Position numbers and translations under genes: made by a program. From positions 930,001-994,000 of the forward strand of contig CAWIIF010000015.1 of NCBI GenBank assembly GCA_963836015.1: 64,000 bases of DNA. The letters are read 5' to 3'. This document shows, piece after piece, positions 50,202-58,037 of this stretch. How positions within the stretch are numbered: position 1 is the first letter of the stretch; the number at the start of each line of letters is the position of its first letter. Source of the DNA: CAWCDJ01 sp963836015. Lineage in GTDB: Bacteria; Acidobacteriota; Terriglobia; Bryobacterales; Bryobacteraceae. The notes beneath the pieces are model-generated. The model saw only the letters and a program-made list of their open reading frames with translations. It did not search any database and had not been told where the DNA came from.

Positions 50202-51284
50202 ATGCAGAAACAGCTCACTAAGGGCAACGAGGCCATCGTGAAGGCAGCGGTCCTGGCCGGATGCCGCGCGTTCTACGGATATCCGATTACGCCGGCGAGC
50301 GAGATCGCCGAAGCCGCGGCTCTCTACCTGCCGCAGGCGGGCGGCGTGTTTGTCCAGGCGGAGAGCGAAGTGGCCGCCATCAACATGTTGTACGGAGGAG
50401 CGGCGGCAGGTGTGCGGGCCATGACCGCCTCGAGCGGTCCGGGTATCAGCCTGATGCAGGAAGGTTTCAGCTACCTGGCGGGCGCCGAGCTGCCGTGCGT
50501 GGTGGCGGACATTATGCGCGGCGGTCCGGGACTCGGCAATATCGCGCCGGAGCAGGGCGATTACAACCAGATCGTCAAGGGCGGCGGCCACGGCAATTAC
50601 CGCACGCTGGTGGTGGCGCCCGATTCGGTGCAGGAGATGGCCGACCTGACCACCTGGGCCTTCGATCTTGCGGACAGATATCGCAATCCGGTGGTCGTGC
50701 TGACCGATGGCTACATCGGGCAGATGATGGAGCCGGTGGAATTCGCCGCACCCCGCGTGCCCCCTCCGGTGCCGGAATGGGCGGTGGCGGGAAACGCGGC
50801 CACCCGCAAGAACCTGGTCTCTTCGATCTATCTCGAGCCGGACGCCCTCGAACAGCACATCCGGAAGATCGAGGCCCGGTACCAGCGCGCGGAGCGCGAA
50901 GAGTCGCGCGCCGAATGCTGGCGCACCGAAGATGCGGAAGTCGTGCTGGTGGGCTACGGCATCGTGGGCCGGGTGCTCAAGGCGGTGGTGGAGCAGGCGC
51001 GGGCGCGCGGGATGGCGCTCGGGTTGCTGCGGCCCATCACGCTCTATCCGTTCCCGGTGGAGCAGGTACGCGCCGCCGCTCGCGGCGCCAAGGCTTTCGC
51101 GGTGGTGGAGATGAGCACGGGCCAGTTACGCGACGACGTGCGGCTGGCGCTCGACGGCAGCCGGCCGGTGGAGTTCTTCAGCCGGGTGGGCGGCAATGTG
51201 CCGTCGGCCGAAGAGGTGCTGGGGTTCGTGGAGCACCGGTTCGCCGGCTGCCTGCGGCCCGAGGAGGTGTTGATCCATGGCTAG
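50202..51284 (+). CDS. korA: 2-oxoacid:ferredoxin oxidoreductase alpha subunit (KorA/VorB type)
   Basis: The product of 360 residues has the alpha-subunit signatures: FYGYPITPASEIAEAAALYL, VQAESEVAAINMLYGGAAAGVRAMTASSGPGISLMQEGFSYLAGAELPCVV and NYRTLVVAPDSVQEMADLT. A transketolase-C-like domain follows (EVVLVGYGIVGRVLKAVVEQAR, GLLRPITLYPFPVEQVRA). A GGAGG lies before the start. It binds CoA and the 2-oxoacid jointly with the beta subunit. Substrate is either 2-oxoglutarate or a branched-chain 2-oxoacid (2-oxoisovalerate); length and motifs do not separate the two. Confidence 0.92.
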   Translation: MQKQLTKGNEAIVKAAVLAGCRAFYGYPITPASEIAEAAALYLPQAGGVFVQAESEVAAINMLYGGAAAGVRAMTASSGPGISLMQEGFSYLAGAELPCVVADIMRGGPGLGNIAPEQGDYNQIVKGGGHGNYRTLVVAPDSVQEMADLTTWAFDLADRYRNPVVVLTDGYIGQMMEPVEFAAPRVPPPVPEWAVAGNAATRKNLVSSIYLEPDALEQHIRKIEARYQRAEREESRAECWRTEDAEVVLVGYGIVGRVLKAVVEQARARGMALGLLRPITLYPFPVEQVRAAARGAKAFAVVEMSTGQLRDDVRLALDGSRPVEFFSRVGGNVPSAEEVLGFVEHRFAGCLRPEEVLIHG

Positions 51285-52728
51285 CTACACGGTGACGCAC
51301 GAGAAGGCCAGGTGCTTCTATGACATCTACGAGCGGAAGGCCGAATTGCAGCACCAGACGCACTACTGCCCGGGCTGCGGGCACGGGATCGTCCACAAGC
51401 TGCTGGCCGAGGCCATCGATTCGCTGGGGATCCAGGACCGCACCATCCTGGTGAGCCCGGTGGGCTGCTCCGTCTTCGCCTATTACTACTTCGACGTTGG
51501 CAACGTGCAGGTGGCCCACGGGCGGGCGCCGGCGGTGGCCACCGCGCTGAAGCGCAGCCGCCCGGAGAGCATCGTGATCGGATACCAGGGGGATGGCGAC
51601 CTGGCGGCGATCGGGACCGCCGAGATCGTGCATGCCGCCAACCGCGGCGAAGGCATCACGATCCTCTTCGTGAACAACGGGATCTACGGCATGACCGGCG
51701 GCCAGCTGGCTCCGACTACTCCACTGGGCAAAAAGACCACCACCTCGCCATTCGGCCGGACGGCCGCGAACGAGGGCTTTCCGATTCACGTCTGCGAACT
51801 CCTGAACTCGCTCGAAGCCCCGGTGTATATCGAGCGGGTAGCGCTCGGCAATAACAAGCAGATTATGCACGCGGCCAAGGTGATCCGCCGCGCCGTGGAA
51901 AACCAGGTGAAGGGGCTGGGCTTCTCATTTGTGGAAGTGCTCTCGCCTTGTCCGACCATCTGGAAAATGCAGCCGCTCGAAGCGCAGACCTTTGTGCGCG
52001 AAGAGATGGCCGCTACCTTCGGAGTGGCCAACTATCGCGACCGCACGAAGGAAGCGCATCCGCGGGCTGCCGCGCCGGCGCCCCCGGCGCTGGCGGACCT
52101 GCCGCGGATTCTGGGACTCGAGGAGCAGCCGGGAAGCTCTCGCGCGGACGCCGGTGTGCCCCTCCAGGAGCTGGATCTGCGGATCAAGGTGGCGGGCTTC
52201 GGCGGCCAGGGTGTGCTGATGCTCGGCGAGGTGCTGGCCGAAGCAGGCCTCGAATCGGGCTACGAGGTTTCGTGGCTGCCGTCGTACGGGCCGGAGATGC
52301 GCTCCGGAACGTCCAACTGCCACGTGCGGCTGTCGAGCGGGCTCATCGATTCACCGCTGGTCTCGCGTCCCAACGTGCTGCTGGCCATGAACGAGCCCTC
52401 GCTGCGAAAGTTCCTGCCGGCGGTGGAGTCGGGCGGACTGGTTCTCTACAACGGAGCGGCGCTGCCGGAAGATTGCGGGCGCACGGACGTACGTTTCGTG
52501 GCGCGTCCGTTCACCGAGATGGCCGACCAGTTGGGCGCGTCGAAAGTCGCCAACATCGTGATGCTGGGCTCGCTGCTCGAAGCCGCGGGGCTGCTCGACC
52601 AGGAGCGCGTCGTGGGGGCGCTGCGGCGCCTGGTGAAGAGCGACCGGTGGTTCCAGATGGACCTGGCGGCTCTCGACTGCGGCCGCGAAGCCGTCAAAAA
52701 AGACGACGAATACCTCTGGGGCGTCTAG
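51277..52728 (+). CDS. Fused beta (TPP) and gamma subunits of 2-oxoacid:ferredoxin oxidoreductase
   Basis: The product of 483 residues has two parts. Residues 1 to about 255 are the thiamine-diphosphate beta subunit: CPGCGHGIVHKLLAEAID, GYQGDGDLAAIGTAEIVHAANRG and FVNNGIYGMTGGQLAPTTPLGKKTTTSP. After a Pro/Ala-rich linker (about 255-300) comes the gamma subunit: RIKVAGFGGQGVLMLGEVLAEAG, VSWLPSYGPEMRSGTSNCHVRLS and KVANIVMLGSLLEAAGLL. In many organisms these are separate genes (korB, korC). With the alpha and delta genes a complete oxidoreductase is encoded. It oxidises a 2-oxoacid with CoA and reduces ferredoxin. It overlaps the alpha gene by 8 nt and has GAGGAGG upstream. Confidence 0.92.
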   Translation: MASYTVTHEKARCFYDIYERKAELQHQTHYCPGCGHGIVHKLLAEAIDSLGIQDRTILVSPVGCSVFAYYYFDVGNVQVAHGRAPAVATALKRSRPESIVIGYQGDGDLAAIGTAEIVHAANRGEGITILFVNNGIYGMTGGQLAPTTPLGKKTTTSPFGRTAANEGFPIHVCELLNSLEAPVYIERVALGNNKQIMHAAKVIRRAVENQVKGLGFSFVEVLSPCPTIWKMQPLEAQTFVREEMAATFGVANYRDRTKEAHPRAAAPAPPALADLPRILGLEEQPGSSRADAGVPLQELDLRIKVAGFGGQGVLMLGEVLAEAGLESGYEVSWLPSYGPEMRSGTSNCHVRLSSGLIDSPLVSRPNVLLAMNEPSLRKFLPAVESGGLVLYNGAALPEDCGRTDVRFVARPFTEMADQLGASKVANIVMLGSLLEAAGLLDQERVVGALRRLVKSDRWFQMDLAALDCGREAVKKDDEYLWGV

Positions 52729-52814
52729 GCGGTCGCCGCCGGAATCCGCTCAGGGGTGTAACCTTAAGGTCGGATTTTACGAATTAATAAGTGTACCGAA
52801 ATGCTGGAGGATTC

Positions 52815-53825
52815 ATGTCGATAGGGAAAGGCCTGACCCGCGTGCTGCTGGCGGCCGCGGTAGCGATCCTGCCGCTGGCGGCGCAACAGGCAGCGGCCGA
52901 CCGGTCCTGCTGGTTGCGGGATGTCGCTTCCCCCTCGGATTCGAGAGTATATGCACTCTGCGAGCAGGGCACCATATGGGTCACTACGGATGGCGGCCAG
53001 AAGTGGATCTCGCGCGACATGGGCGCCAACCTGACGCTGCGGGCGCTGGCGTTTCTGGATAACAACCACGGGCTGGCGGTGGGCAACGACGGCGCTATCC
53101 TGGCCACGGACGACGGCGGAAACACCTGGGCTGCGCGGAAGTCCGGGACCACCGAGAAACTGATGGACGTGGCTTTTGCCGGCAATTCCGGATGGTCCTG
53201 CGGGTATAACGGCGTGATCGTGCACTCCGGCGATGGGGGCAAGACCTGGGCGCCGCAAGTCTCGGGCACCACCCAGACCATGGAGGCCATCTTCTTCCTG
53301 GACGAGCAGCACGGCTGGGCCGCAGGTTGGGCGGGCACGATTCTGCGGACCGCCGACGGCGGCGCGCACTGGGAGCAGATCAAGACCAATGCGGCCTCCT
53401 GGTCGCTCAGCTCGCTGTATTTCAAGGACGCGAACAACGGCTGGATCGTGGGCTTCGCCGGGCAGATCCTGCGGACCACCGATGGCGGTACCACCTGGAA
53501 GTCAGACAGCAGCCCGGTGAAGGGCTGGTTGACGTCGATCGCGTTCGATACCCGGGGCCGCGGCTGGATCACGCACGACGACGGATTCCTGAGGAGCGAC
53601 GACGGCGGGCAGACCTGGAAGCTGGTCAACACCGATGCCCGCTACTTCCTGAGCCGCCTCGTGCGGATTAAGGACACTGTGTGGGCGTTGGGTCAGTCGG
53701 CGCTGCTGCGCGAGAACCGGGACGGGTCGAAGTGGGTGAAGGTCGATACCCTGGTGCCGGACAAGACCATGGTGTACTCGGACCCGCAGGCGCCGGGCAC
53801 CGTGGATCCGGATAAGAACCGGTAG
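52815..53825 (+). CDS. Ycf48/BNR-repeat-like beta-propeller protein, exported
   Basis: The ATG at 52815 follows GGAGG. The 336-residue product has a signal peptide (GLTRVLLAAAVAILPLAAQ) and repeats with the pattern (G)xxILxTxDGGxTW: GTIWVTTDGGQKWI, GAILATDDGGNTWA, GVIVHSGDGGKTWA, GTILRTADGGAHWE and GQILRTTDGGTTWK. This is the Ycf48/HCF136-like propeller, an assembly factor in phototrophs and a binding module in other bacteria. The organism shows no photosynthesis genes here, so the ligand is unknown. It is separated from the operon upstream by 86 nt and ends 5 nt before the convergent ABC-like gene. Confidence 0.88.
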   Translation: MSIGKGLTRVLLAAAVAILPLAAQQAAADRSCWLRDVASPSDSRVYALCEQGTIWVTTDGGQKWISRDMGANLTLRALAFLDNNHGLAVGNDGAILATDDGGNTWAARKSGTTEKLMDVAFAGNSGWSCGYNGVIVHSGDGGKTWAPQVSGTTQTMEAIFFLDEQHGWAAGWAGTILRTADGGAHWEQIKTNAASWSLSSLYFKDANNGWIVGFAGQILRTTDGGTTWKSDSSPVKGWLTSIAFDTRGRGWITHDDGFLRSDDGGQTWKLVNTDARYFLSRLVRIKDTVWALGQSALLRENRDGSKWVKVDTLVPDKTMVYSDPQAPGTVDPDKNR

Positions 53826-53830
53826 GCGGC

Positions 53831-54766
53831 TCAACCGCGGGAAACGCTGGCGATGGCGCGAAGGTTGGCCACGCCTGCGGTATAGCGCGCGTCGGTGACC
53901 GCAAAGGCCACCGCGTCTTCCAGCCAGTCGTGCCAGATGCCGTCGGGGTCGTGGGAAGCCACCGTCAGGGTGTATTCCTCGGGACAGAGCTCGCAGCGAA
54001 AAGCGAACGTGAGCTGCAGCGTTTCCCCCGCCGCGCAGGGTCCCAATTTCAGCTTCTCGAGCTCGGTGTTGGTGCCGTAAACGTTGAGTCCGATGCGCGT
54101 GCGGATCATGATGCCGACCACCGGATCGGCCACCGCCTCGTGGAACCGGACCGTGACCCTCACGGAGGCCAGCTCTCCGCTGCGCCAGACCATGGTGGGC
54201 AGCCCGTTCTCGCCGACGGTTTCGACGCGCAGCACTTCGGCGCGGCCGTCGCCGCGGCGGATGCGGGGCGAGAGCGGCGGCGTCACGGTCGCGCCCCAGG
54301 CGCGAATCCGCTCGGCGATATGGCGGCGGTAATTCGCGAGCATTCCGGCGGGGTCGCCGCGCCCCGCCAGCTTCCCGCCGTGCAGCCACCAGACCTCGTC
54401 GGCGAGACGGCGCAGCAGATCCTCTTCGTGCGAAACCAGCAGGGTGGTGGCGCCAGAGCGGCGCAGCCGGTCGAGGGCGATCGCGGAGCGCTCGCGCACC
54501 AGAAGGTCGTGCCGCGCGAAAGTCTGGTCGATCAACAGCACGGCCGAGGGCGCCAGGCTGAGCGCGTCGCCCGGTCCAAGGAAGCGGGCGGGTCCCGACG
54601 CTTCCACGGTTCCGGAGTCCGGCTGGTCGAGTCCAGCGGCCAGGCGCAGGAGCCGCGTCTTGCCGGATCCGTCTTCGCCGATGACGCCGATGACCACGCC
54701 GTCGGGCGCGGCCGCATCGAAATCGGAAAGCGGCGCGGAAGTCACATGGCGAAACGCGAGAGCCAT
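53831..54766 (-). CDS. Degenerate ABC-type ATPase with Wzt-like C-terminal domain
   Basis: The ATG at 54766 gives a product of 311 residues. The N-terminal part keeps a Walker A (GEDGSGKT, Lys36), a Walker B-like LLIDQ (Asp80, with Gln in place of the catalytic Glu), a D-loop-like region and an H-loop His113 (LLVSHEEDLL). Only about 40 residues separate Walker A and B, so the Q-loop and helical domain with the LSGGQ signature are missing. The C-terminal part (about residues 165-300; LRVETVGENGLPTMVWRSGELASVRVTVRF, LKLGPCAAGETLQLTFAFRCELCPEEYTLTVASH) resembles the Wzt C-terminal carbohydrate-binding domain. No ABC permease is adjacent. It may act as a sugar-binding or regulatory protein rather than a transporter (inference). 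It is divergent from the methyltransferase with only 24 nt between. Confidence 0.75.
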   Translation of the reverse strand: MALAFRHVTSAPLSDFDAAAPDGVVIGVIGEDGSGKTRLLRLAAGLDQPDSGTVEASGPARFLGPGDALSLAPSAVLLIDQTFARHDLLVRERSAIALDRLRRSGATTLLVSHEEDLLRRLADEVWWLHGGKLAGRGDPAGMLANYRRHIAERIRAWGATVTPPLSPRIRRGDGRAEVLRVETVGENGLPTMVWRSGELASVRVTVRFHEAVADPVVGIMIRTRIGLNVYGTNTELEKLKLGPCAAGETLQLTFAFRCELCPEEYTLTVASHDPDGIWHDWLEDAVAFAVTDARYTAGVANLRAIASVSRG

Positions 54767-54790
54767 AAAAGTTAGAATAACAACTGCACG

Positions 54791-56080
54791 ATGGAGAATC
54801 GCGAAGTTTTGGAGCGCATGCGCGCCGACTGGAATCAGCGCGCCGGGGAAGACGCGAATTACTATGTCGCGTTCGGCCGCCGCCAGCAGGACGAGCAGGA
54901 GTTCTTCGCCACCGGCGCGGACGTGGTGAAAGGCCTGACCGCGGAGTTGAAGCGCTTCGCGGGACGCGACGCGGCGCTCGAGATCGGCTGCGGGCCGGGC
55001 CGTCTGCTGCGGCCCATGAGCCGCCACTTCACCGAAATCCACGGGGTGGACGTTTCCGACGAGATGATCCGCCTGGCGAGCCAGCGCCTGGGCGATGCGC
55101 CCAACGCGCACGCGCATCATAACTCGGGATCGGATCTCCGCATATTCACCGACGATCGCTTCGATTTCGTCTACTCCTACGCCGTGTTCCAGCACATTCC
55201 GAGCCGCGAGGTGGTGTTCCGCTACCTGCGGGAGGCGCGGCGCGTCCTCAAGCCCGGCGGCGTGCTGCGCTGCCAGCTCAACGGGCTGCCGGCGCATGCG
55301 AAGCAGTACGACACCTGGAGCGGCGTCCGGGTCGCCCCCGAGGAACTGGTTGGGTTCACGCGCGCCAACGACCTGCAACTGCTGGCGCTCGAGCAGCCCG
55401 GGACTCAGTACATGTGGATGACCTGCCGTAAGCGCGAGAAGGGATGGGTAGCCTCGCTGGCCGCGCGGGAGCCGGCGGGCGGCGCGGCAATCCGCACGAT
55501 CAGCAACGCGCTGACGGGCGAGGCGGCGGCGCCGGCCGGAGGGCCTCTGGCCGCCCTGACGCTGTGGATCGAGCGCCTGCCCGAAGAGTGCGACCTGAAT
55601 CACCTGGCCGTGACGGCGGATGGCCGGAGCTGCCGAGTAAGTTACATCGGCCCGGCGGAACGCGATGCCAGCCAGGTGAATGTCATGCTGCCGGCGGAGA
55701 TCCGCACGGGCCTGGTGCCGGTGGAGGCATTCTGGCTGGGGCGGGCGCTGGCCGCGCCGGGATGGGTGCGCGTGATTCCGGCGGGACCCGCGGTGCCGCG
55801 CGTCCAGGCGGTGAGCGACGGCGTCAACCTGCTCTCGGGAAGCCGCATCGCGACGCGGTCGGTGAAGGTCACGATGAGCGAAGTAGCCCGCAGCCACGAA
55901 TTCCAAGCGACGGTGTCCGGGCATGAGGTGCTGGACCTGGAATCGTTCTGCACCGACCCGTTGATGCAGCGCTACGAGTACAACTTCAAACTGCCGGCGA
56001 CCCTCGCGCCGGGGCCGCACGAGCTGCGGATCCGTATGGGGAAGCGCGAGTTCGCGCCGCTCGGGATCGAGGTGGTTTAG
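54791..56080 (+). CDS. SAM-dependent methyltransferase with TIGR03437-like C-terminal region
   Basis: The product of 429 residues has a class I methyltransferase domain (ALEIGCGPGRLLRPMSRHF at residues 62-80, HGVDVSDEMIRLASQRL, FDFVYSYAVFQHIPS, LREARRVLKPGGVLRCQLNG). It ends near residue 225. The rest is two small beta-rich parts. The first, around residues 282-312, has VSYIGPAERDASQVNVMLPA and then IRTGLVPVEAFW, which resembles the TIGR03437 signature found in exported Acidobacteriota proteins (YVSP-QINVLVPA-like). The last ends PATLAPGPHELRIRMGKREFAP. No signal peptide is seen. The substrate could be a sugar or lipid; the neighbour with a Wzt-like domain suggests glycans (inference). Confidence 0.78.
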   Translation: MENREVLERMRADWNQRAGEDANYYVAFGRRQQDEQEFFATGADVVKGLTAELKRFAGRDAALEIGCGPGRLLRPMSRHFTEIHGVDVSDEMIRLASQRLGDAPNAHAHHNSGSDLRIFTDDRFDFVYSYAVFQHIPSREVVFRYLREARRVLKPGGVLRCQLNGLPAHAKQYDTWSGVRVAPEELVGFTRANDLQLLALEQPGTQYMWMTCRKREKGWVASLAAREPAGGAAIRTISNALTGEAAAPAGGPLAALTLWIERLPEECDLNHLAVTADGRSCRVSYIGPAERDASQVNVMLPAEIRTGLVPVEAFWLGRALAAPGWVRVIPAGPAVPRVQAVSDGVNLLSGSRIATRSVKVTMSEVARSHEFQATVSGHEVLDLESFCTDPLMQRYEYNFKLPATLAPGPHELRIRMGKREFAPLGIEVV

Positions 56081-56104
56081 TGGGGCAGGCCTCCCGGCCT
56101 GCCC
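56080..56104 (+). repeat. REP-like element (GTGGGGC head plus 9-bp hairpin)
   Basis: Directly after the stop of the methyltransferase, GTGGGGC is followed by a perfect palindrome with arms GGGCAGGCC and GGCCTGCCC and the 4-nt loop TCCC. The head and the position next to a stop codon recur at 57412 and, inverted, at 58030. Confidence 0.6.
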
Positions 56105-56118
56105 GCTCGCGAGGCGGA

Positions 56119-57411
56119 GTGAGGCTGCTCTTGTCGTTCGTCGTGGTGGGCGCCGCCGTTGCACTGGTCGCTCCCGGCCCACGTCATCACGTGATCCAAC
56201 TGCCGCCGGGCGTGGTCGTGCTGCGCTCGGAAATGCGCGTCGGGCCGGACACCGAGGTGCGAGGCGATCCGGCCGGGACCGTGCTGCAGGTGGCGGGACG
56301 CGCGGCCATCGTAGCCGAAGGGCATGACATCAGGCTGCACGACCTCACCATCGAGGGCACCGGCGGGCCTGCCGTTGGACTGCCTGGCTATGACGTGCCG
56401 TTCGCCAGGTTCACCTCCGGCAACGGCATCCTGGCGCTGGGCGTGGAAGGGCTCACGGTGGAGCGGGTCCACTTCCGGAAAGTCTCCGGCTTCGCGGTGC
56501 TGGTGAACCGGTCGCGGCGCGTCGCGATCTCCGATTGCGACGTCACCGCGAGCGGCGGACATAATGCGGCGGGGCGGAACAACGCGACCGGCGGGATCCT
56601 GCTGGAAGAAGGCACCACCGGTTTTCGCGTGGAGCGCTGCCGCCTCTCGGGCATTCGCGGGAACGGCATCTGGACGCATTCGCTTTACACGTCGGCGCGC
56701 AACGGCCAGGGCGCGATCGAGGGCAACCATTTTCACGAGATCGGCCGCGACGCGATTCAGGTGGGCCACGCCTATTCGGTGCGGGTGGAAGGCAACTCCG
56801 GCGACCATATCGGCTATCCCGTGGAGGACGTGGACATCGAAGGGCGCGCCATTCCCGTGGCCATCGACACCGCCGGAAATGTGAGCGAGTCGGCGTACCG
56901 GAACAACCGGTTCAACGAGGTCAACGGCAAGTGCATCGACCTCGACGGATTTCACGATGGCGAAGTGTCGGGGAACACCTGCGTGAACCGCTCGCCCGCG
57001 GAGGCCTACCGGTTCGGCGGGTACGGCATCGTCATGAACAATACCAATCCCGACATGCGCTCGCAGAATATTCGCGTGATCGGAAATGTGATCGACGGCC
57101 CGATGTTCGGCGGGATCTTCGTGATTGGAACTGGGCACCGGGTGGAGCGCAACCGGCTGCTGCACGTGAACCTGGCGCACTGCAACGAAGAGGCCGCGCG
57201 GTTTGGGTGCTACTACGCCCCGGGAGAGCCCGAGATGCTGGAGAGCGGCATCTATTTGGGCCGCGGGGCCGAGCGCCCGGCCCCGGCGCGCGGGAACACC
57301 ATCGCGGATAACGAAATCAGCGGGTTCAAGATGGACACCCGCTGCATCGGGCGGGCGCCGGGCATCGGAAAGGATTGGAATATCGTCCGCGGCAACGTCT
57401 GCCGGTTCTAG
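56119..57411 (+). CDS. Right-handed beta-helix (pectate-lyase-like) repeat protein, exported
   Basis: The GTG at 56119 is chosen: GAGGCGGA precedes it, and the open frame upstream starts in the REP-like element. The product of 430 residues has an N-terminal hydrophobic leader (LLLSFVVVGAAVALVA) and many short beta-helix coils such as TEVRGDPAGTVLQVAGRAA, LTVERVHFRKVSGFAVLV, FRVERCRLSGIRGNGIWTH and NIRVIGNVIDGPMFGGIFV. Such folds occur in polysaccharide lyases, hydrolases and epimerases. I cannot point to a catalytic residue set. It follows the methyltransferase in the same direction after the REP-like element. The function is probably binding or cleavage of a polysaccharide (inference). Confidence 0.82.
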   Translation: MRLLLSFVVVGAAVALVAPGPRHHVIQLPPGVVVLRSEMRVGPDTEVRGDPAGTVLQVAGRAAIVAEGHDIRLHDLTIEGTGGPAVGLPGYDVPFARFTSGNGILALGVEGLTVERVHFRKVSGFAVLVNRSRRVAISDCDVTASGGHNAAGRNNATGGILLEEGTTGFRVERCRLSGIRGNGIWTHSLYTSARNGQGAIEGNHFHEIGRDAIQVGHAYSVRVEGNSGDHIGYPVEDVDIEGRAIPVAIDTAGNVSESAYRNNRFNEVNGKCIDLDGFHDGEVSGNTCVNRSPAEAYRFGGYGIVMNNTNPDMRSQNIRVIGNVIDGPMFGGIFVIGTGHRVERNRLLHVNLAHCNEEAARFGCYYAPGEPEMLESGIYLGRGAERPAPARGNTIADNEISGFKMDTRCIGRAPGIGKDWNIVRGNVCRF

Positions 57412-57435
57412 GTGGGGCATGCTTCAAGCTTGCCC
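57412..57435 (+). repeat. REP-like element upstream of the transposase
   Basis: GTGGGGC is followed by an imperfect hairpin: GGGCA pairs with TGCCC across a T/T mismatch, then GCT with AGC, with the loop TCA. It starts one base after the stop codon of the beta-helix gene. It lies 35 nt upstream of the REP-associated transposase. Confidence 0.6.
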
Positions 57436-57469
57436 AGCTTCGCAAAAATTCTGAGAATCCGGTAGGCCA

Positions 57470-58024
57470 ATGTTACGAATTCGTATGGTCGAGTATCGGC
57501 GCAGATTGCCGCATTTCCACCCCGACGGCGCGTACCTGTTTGTCACGTGGCGATTGTCTGGATCTTTGCCGGCCGCAGCGCCCGGGACGATCTATGCGAC
57601 CGCCGGGCAGGCGTTTGCCGCCCAGGATCGCGCACTGGCGCGTCACCCCGGGTGCGCCTGGCTGAGCGATTCGCGGGTGGCGCGACAGATCGTCGAAACA
57701 ATTCGTGATGGCGAGAGCGCAAGGATGCTGTATGAGTTGCACCCCTGGGTGGTGATGCCTAATCACGTACACTTACTGATCCTGCCCCGCACCGGGCTGC
57801 CCTGGATTACCCACTGGCTCAAGGGGAGAAGCGCCCGAATGGCGAACCGGTTGTTGGGACGGGCGGGAAAGCCGTTTTGGCAGGATGAGTCATACGACCA
57901 CTGGGTGAGGACCGAGAGGGAGTTTCATCGGATTGTGGCCTACATCGAAGAGAACCCGGTTTCTGCCGGATTGGCGACTATCCCAGAGGATTGGCCCTGG
58001 TCCAGCGCAACGCGGGCAAGCTAA
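57470..58024 (+). mobile_element. REP-associated tyrosine transposase (RAYT, Y1_Tnp family)
   Basis: The product of 184 residues is a complete Y1-type HUH transposase. It has RRRLPHFHPDGAYLFVTWRL at the start, the metal-binding HUH motif in WVVMPNHVHLLI (His99, His101), and the catalytic tyrosine Tyr158 in FHRIVAYIEENPVSAGL, with the WPWSSA tail typical of RAYTs. These enzymes cut single-stranded REP hairpins and are domesticated rather than mobile by themselves. It is flanked by a GTGGGGC-headed palindrome upstream and the inverted GTGGGGC downstream. A start at 57485 is possible. Confidence 0.9.
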
Positions 58025-58028
58025 AGCG

Positions 58029-58036
58029 GGCCCCAC
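58029..58036 (-). repeat. Inverted copy of the GTGGGGC head downstream of the transposase
   Basis: On the minus strand GTGGGGC appears one base after the stop codon of the VWA gene (TGA, 58038-58040). Only a GGGCCC palindrome accompanies it, so the hairpin is reduced. With the copy at 57412 it makes an inverted pair around the transposase gene. Confidence 0.45.
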
Positions 58037-58037
58037 C

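Noticed and set aside
52761..52770. ACCTTAAGGT palindrome before the Ycf48-like gene
   Set aside because: Only 10 bp with no spacer and no repeat nearby, so it is compatible with chance. The neighbouring -35/-10 candidates have poor spacing.
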